NCBI RefSeq assembly: GCF_001513785.1
Contig: NZ_LNQS01000001.1
Location: 248,001 to 312,000, forward strand
Length of the DNA: 64,000 nucleotides
Direction: 5' to 3'
Source of the DNA: Rheinheimera sp. EpRS3
GTDB lineage: Bacteria > Pseudomonadota > Gammaproteobacteria > Enterobacterales > Alteromonadaceae
Shown: one piece after another, positions 61,933 to 64,000 of the stretch
How the letters are laid out: each line of letters begins with the position of its first letter
Numbering within the stretch: the first letter of the stretch is position 1
Program-made: the position numbers and the translations under genes
Notes under the pieces: model-generated
What the model was told of the DNA's origin: nothing
The model's input: the letters and a program-made list of their open reading frames with translations, nothing else
Databases searched by the model: none

Positions 61933-62697
61933 ATGATAAAGAACTTTTTAAAACGCATTACAGGCCGTAGCTTTCATGGTGGGCCAGATGCCTATGCACG
62001 CTTTAACTACAAAGTGCTGCTAGATAATGATCTGTTAGCGTTTTGCGTGCCTTGCGCCAGCCCAATGGCATTTCCGCTGTTGTTTCCGTATAAAACTCCG
62101 GGCTGGTTTGAGTTGCATACCGATCACCGGCAGCAGCATCGTTTTGTCTGTATAAACCAGCAGCAATATTGGTATAGCGGGCATTTTTTAAGAACGCACG
62201 GCGAGCCGCTGGGGCAGTTAATGCTATCGATCTGGCTAAAGCAGGTTACAGAGGGTAAATATATTGCACGGCATAATATTGAGCGGTTAGGCCACTATCT
62301 GAGCGGGCAGAGCAAAGATTCAAGCGGCAGCACTATTTCTGGTAGTGCTGCGCAGCTAAAACACGCTTTACAACACTACGAGGCCTGTAGGCACAGCAAT
62401 AAATTACTTGCCGGGCAAACACAGCAATACGCTGCGTTACGGCATAAAGAGCAACTACCGCAGTGTTATAGCATTAAACATTTTGGCAGCCAGCAATGGC
62501 TGCATTACACGCACGCCAGCCGGGCTTTTACCCGGCAGTATTACTACTATTGTTACCCGCTGTCAGAGCAGTTTTACCTAAAAATCCGTTTTGCGTACAA
62601 AGCAAATTTACCGGCCTATTTTCACTACTGGCATGCCAACGCACGTGCGGCAGAGCACAGCATTATGCAAAGCATCAGGCTGCACACTGCAGATTAA
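61933..62697 (+). CDS. Unknown 254-residue protein
   Basis: From the ATG at 61933 (MIKNFLKRITGR) the protein has 254 residues; a TTG at 61912 could add seven. It is rich in His, Tyr and Gln, with WFELHTDHRQQHRF, several aromatic runs (QYYYYCYP) and no signal or membrane helix. Codon and base use resemble neighbouring genes. I do not recognise a family; homology searches are needed. It follows the 84-residue gene closely and probably shares its transcript. Confidence 0.55.
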   Translation: MIKNFLKRITGRSFHGGPDAYARFNYKVLLDNDLLAFCVPCASPMAFPLLFPYKTPGWFELHTDHRQQHRFVCINQQQYWYSGHFLRTHGEPLGQLMLSIWLKQVTEGKYIARHNIERLGHYLSGQSKDSSGSTISGSAAQLKHALQHYEACRHSNKLLAGQTQQYAALRHKEQLPQCYSIKHFGSQQWLHYTHASRAFTRQYYYYCYPLSEQFYLKIRFAYKANLPAYFHYWHANARAAEHSIMQSIRLHTAD

Positions 62698-63069
62698 CCT
62701 GGTAATTTGTGGCCTGACTGTATTTAAAAGCCATTAAGTTGTCTGGGCATGGCACAAAAACAAAAATAGTTTGAGCAATCACTTTAAACAGTGTTTTAGC
62801 TGCTTTTTATCTACCTAAAAAGCATACCGCCGGTGTAAGGCTGCTGTGGCGCTATTCACATTTTTCTCTGTTTAAGAAAATTCAAACACCGGTACCGGTT
62901 TAGCTGGTCTGGCAGCTTGCTGGCAGCAAAATCAGTGTATTGCATTCAAAGTGAACTGGTCTATCTTGTTGGTGGAGTTGTAATGAGCCTGACGGAAAGG
63001 GCGGCAGAATAATAACGATAATCTTAGCAAGAACCCTGTTTCAGCAGAGAAAAGACGAGGACAACCCAA
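62698..63069 (+). other. Gene-poor stretch with a possible short upstream ORF
   Basis: No full gene was seen here. It contains a 12-bp palindrome ACCGGTACCGGT (62888-62899). It also holds a tiny ORF at 62983-63012 (nine residues, MSLTERAAE) with GGTGGAG before it, ending 57 bp before the lipase start. This could be a leader peptide or chance. No strong -35/-10 pair was found. Confidence 0.4.
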
Positions 63070-64000
63070 ATGAAAAAATCTACCCTGCTTTTACTGGCGG
63101 GCCTGTTTAGCGGCGCGGCGCAGGCTGCTGTGGGCGGTTATCCGGTGGTATTGGTACACGGTTTTCAGCCAGATAATTTAGCCAGCCGGCCTACCGGCAG
63201 CCAGGTAAGCACTAATGGTGCAGAGTATTGGGCCGAGTACTGGCGCGACCGCGCCGATGTGCGTATTGACTGGCCATCGCAAGAACGGGTGGCCGGTAAA
63301 ATTGCCAGTGACTATGTCTGGCCTAAGTTGCAACAGCTGTCACAAAATGGCATCTGCGCCAGCGGCTGTATTTTTGTGTCGCACTCTACCGGTGATTTAG
63401 TTACCCGTTACATTATTGATAACCAGGCGCTGTGGCTGCAAAACGCGGGCTTACAACCGCTGAATATTGTCGCGACGTTTGATTTCGCCGGTGCTGGCGG
63501 CGGGGTAGAACTGGCCGATTTAGCAGTCAATGTCGCCGGTGGCTCCGGCCTGATTGATGGCGCGCTGCGGCTGGCCATATCTTTGTGGCTGGGGCAAATA
63601 CCGTCACCGTCTAACATTGGTGTGTTAAACGATTTACGGGTAAACACTGCACGCCAGTTAGCCGCTTTCCCCGACAGCCGGGTGCCGCGCTTACGTTTTG
63701 TTGGCGCCGGATCTGACTTTTTAGGTGCCACCGGTGCATTTTTGCCAGGTGAGGATGACGGCGTAGTGGCCAGCCATTCCAGCTGCGGTGCGGCCAGCGC
63801 TGGCAGCTTTAACAGTTGTTCACGCAGCGTGGCCTTTGACGGCAAGTTGGCATCGGTTAGCGGGCCAGCCAGCTTTATGCCGTACCATTACCCGATGTTA
63901 ATGAGCGAAGGCTACAGTCACAGCGATGTTATTGCCAATAGCGCCACTGATGAAGTGACAGCCGCCAGCAATAGCGTAAATTATTTAAATGGCGAGCGGC
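63070..64000 (+). CDS. Secreted lipase/esterase-like alpha/beta hydrolase, 5' part
   Basis: The first 310 residues of a secreted hydrolase; the frame is still open at the window end. The signal peptide (STLLLLAGLFSGAAQA) is followed by VVLVHGFQP, the oxyanion strand, and a nucleophile elbow SHSTGD, where lipases usually have Gly-x-Ser-x-Gly. The first Gly is thus Ser, as in some lipase families. Four further Cys residues could form disulfides. GEDDGVVASHSS may be the loop after the catalytic Asp. Likely a triacylglycerol lipase or carboxylesterase; substrate unknown. The ATG has ACGAGGAC upstream. Confidence 0.82.
   Translation, partial: MKKSTLLLLAGLFSGAAQAAVGGYPVVLVHGFQPDNLASRPTGSQVSTNGAEYWAEYWRDRADVRIDWPSQERVAGKIASDYVWPKLQQLSQNGICASGCIFVSHSTGDLVTRYIIDNQALWLQNAGLQPLNIVATFDFAGAGGGVELADLAVNVAGGSGLIDGALRLAISLWLGQIPSPSNIGVLNDLRVNTARQLAAFPDSRVPRLRFVGAGSDFLGATGAFLPGEDDGVVASHSSCGAASAGSFNSCSRSVAFDGKLASVSGPASFMPYHYPMLMSEGYSHSDVIANSATDEVTAASNSVNYLNGER

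Noticed and set aside
62888..62899. Palindrome ACCGGTACCGGT as an operator
   Set aside because: It is perfect but alone, far from the start codon and without a known regulator; could be chance.

Overview
The window is a stretch of chromosome from a gammaproteobacterium. Synteny and protein character suggest the Alteromonadales/Chromatiaceae area (Rheinheimera or Alishewanella-like); this is inferred from gene order and family content, not from a database match. Support comes from the conserved housekeeping run yicC-rph-pyrE-slmA-dut-coaBC-radC-rpmB-rpmG-mutM, two TonB receptor loci, secreted S9/S10/M16 peptidases and Gln-rich proteins. I saw no rRNA, tRNA, CRISPR array or insertion sequence.

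Layout. (1) 1-5.4 kb: the 3' part of recB with overlapping recD, then gabD and a short BLUF photoreceptor. (2) 5.5-17.9 kb: an accessory island. It starts with a tightly packed three-gene cassette of unclear role (TIGR04255-family protein, HTH protein, unknown protein). Next come relics of older restriction genes (an HsdS-like tail and a frameshifted Mrr tail) around an orphan HI0074/HEPN-like gene. Then follows a complete type I restriction-modification operon ordered hsdR-hsdS-small ORF-YhcG-type nuclease-hsdM, and finally a hipBA toxin-antitoxin pair with three evenly spaced operators. (3) 17.9-26.3 kb: the housekeeping run. dgkA sits between pyrE and slmA, and three copies of a hairpin repeat lie around dgkA and slmA; two inverted copies bracket dgkA. 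(4) 26.3-33.6 kb: an Omp85-type outer-membrane protein, an MscS channel, a DUF432-like protein, MgtE with a switch-like leader RNA, an M15 peptidase and a CDF cation transporter. (5) 33.6-36.8 kb: an arsenate operon encoding an ArsC-ArsR fusion, a GAPDH and ArsJ. (6) 36.9-39.4 kb: a chemoreceptor and a membrane protein. (7) 39.4-43.5 kb: a thiamine salvage operon with promoter and TPP riboswitch (TonB receptor, thiamine-binding protein, PnuT-like transporter, kinase). (8) 43.5-54.4 kb: oligopeptidase B, a Fur-box-headed TonB/ExbB/ExbD operon, a DMT exporter and an S10 carboxypeptidase. (9) 54.6-58.0 kb: paired bacterioferritins and a Fur-controlled Mn-superoxide dismutase/ZIP transporter pair. 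(10) 58.1-64.0 kb: an M16 lipoprotein protease, an XRE regulator, two unknown genes and the 5' part of a secreted lipase-like hydrolase.

How they fit together. Metal and cofactor handling dominates the second half: iron import and storage, Mn-based oxidative defence, Mg, divalent cations, arsenate and thiamine, each with visible regulatory DNA or RNA. The island in the first third is about DNA entry and stress, next to RecBCD. The least explained items are the 5.5-7.7 kb cassette, the repeat with a conserved 66-nt core and self-complementary but divergent arms, and the mgtE leader switch.
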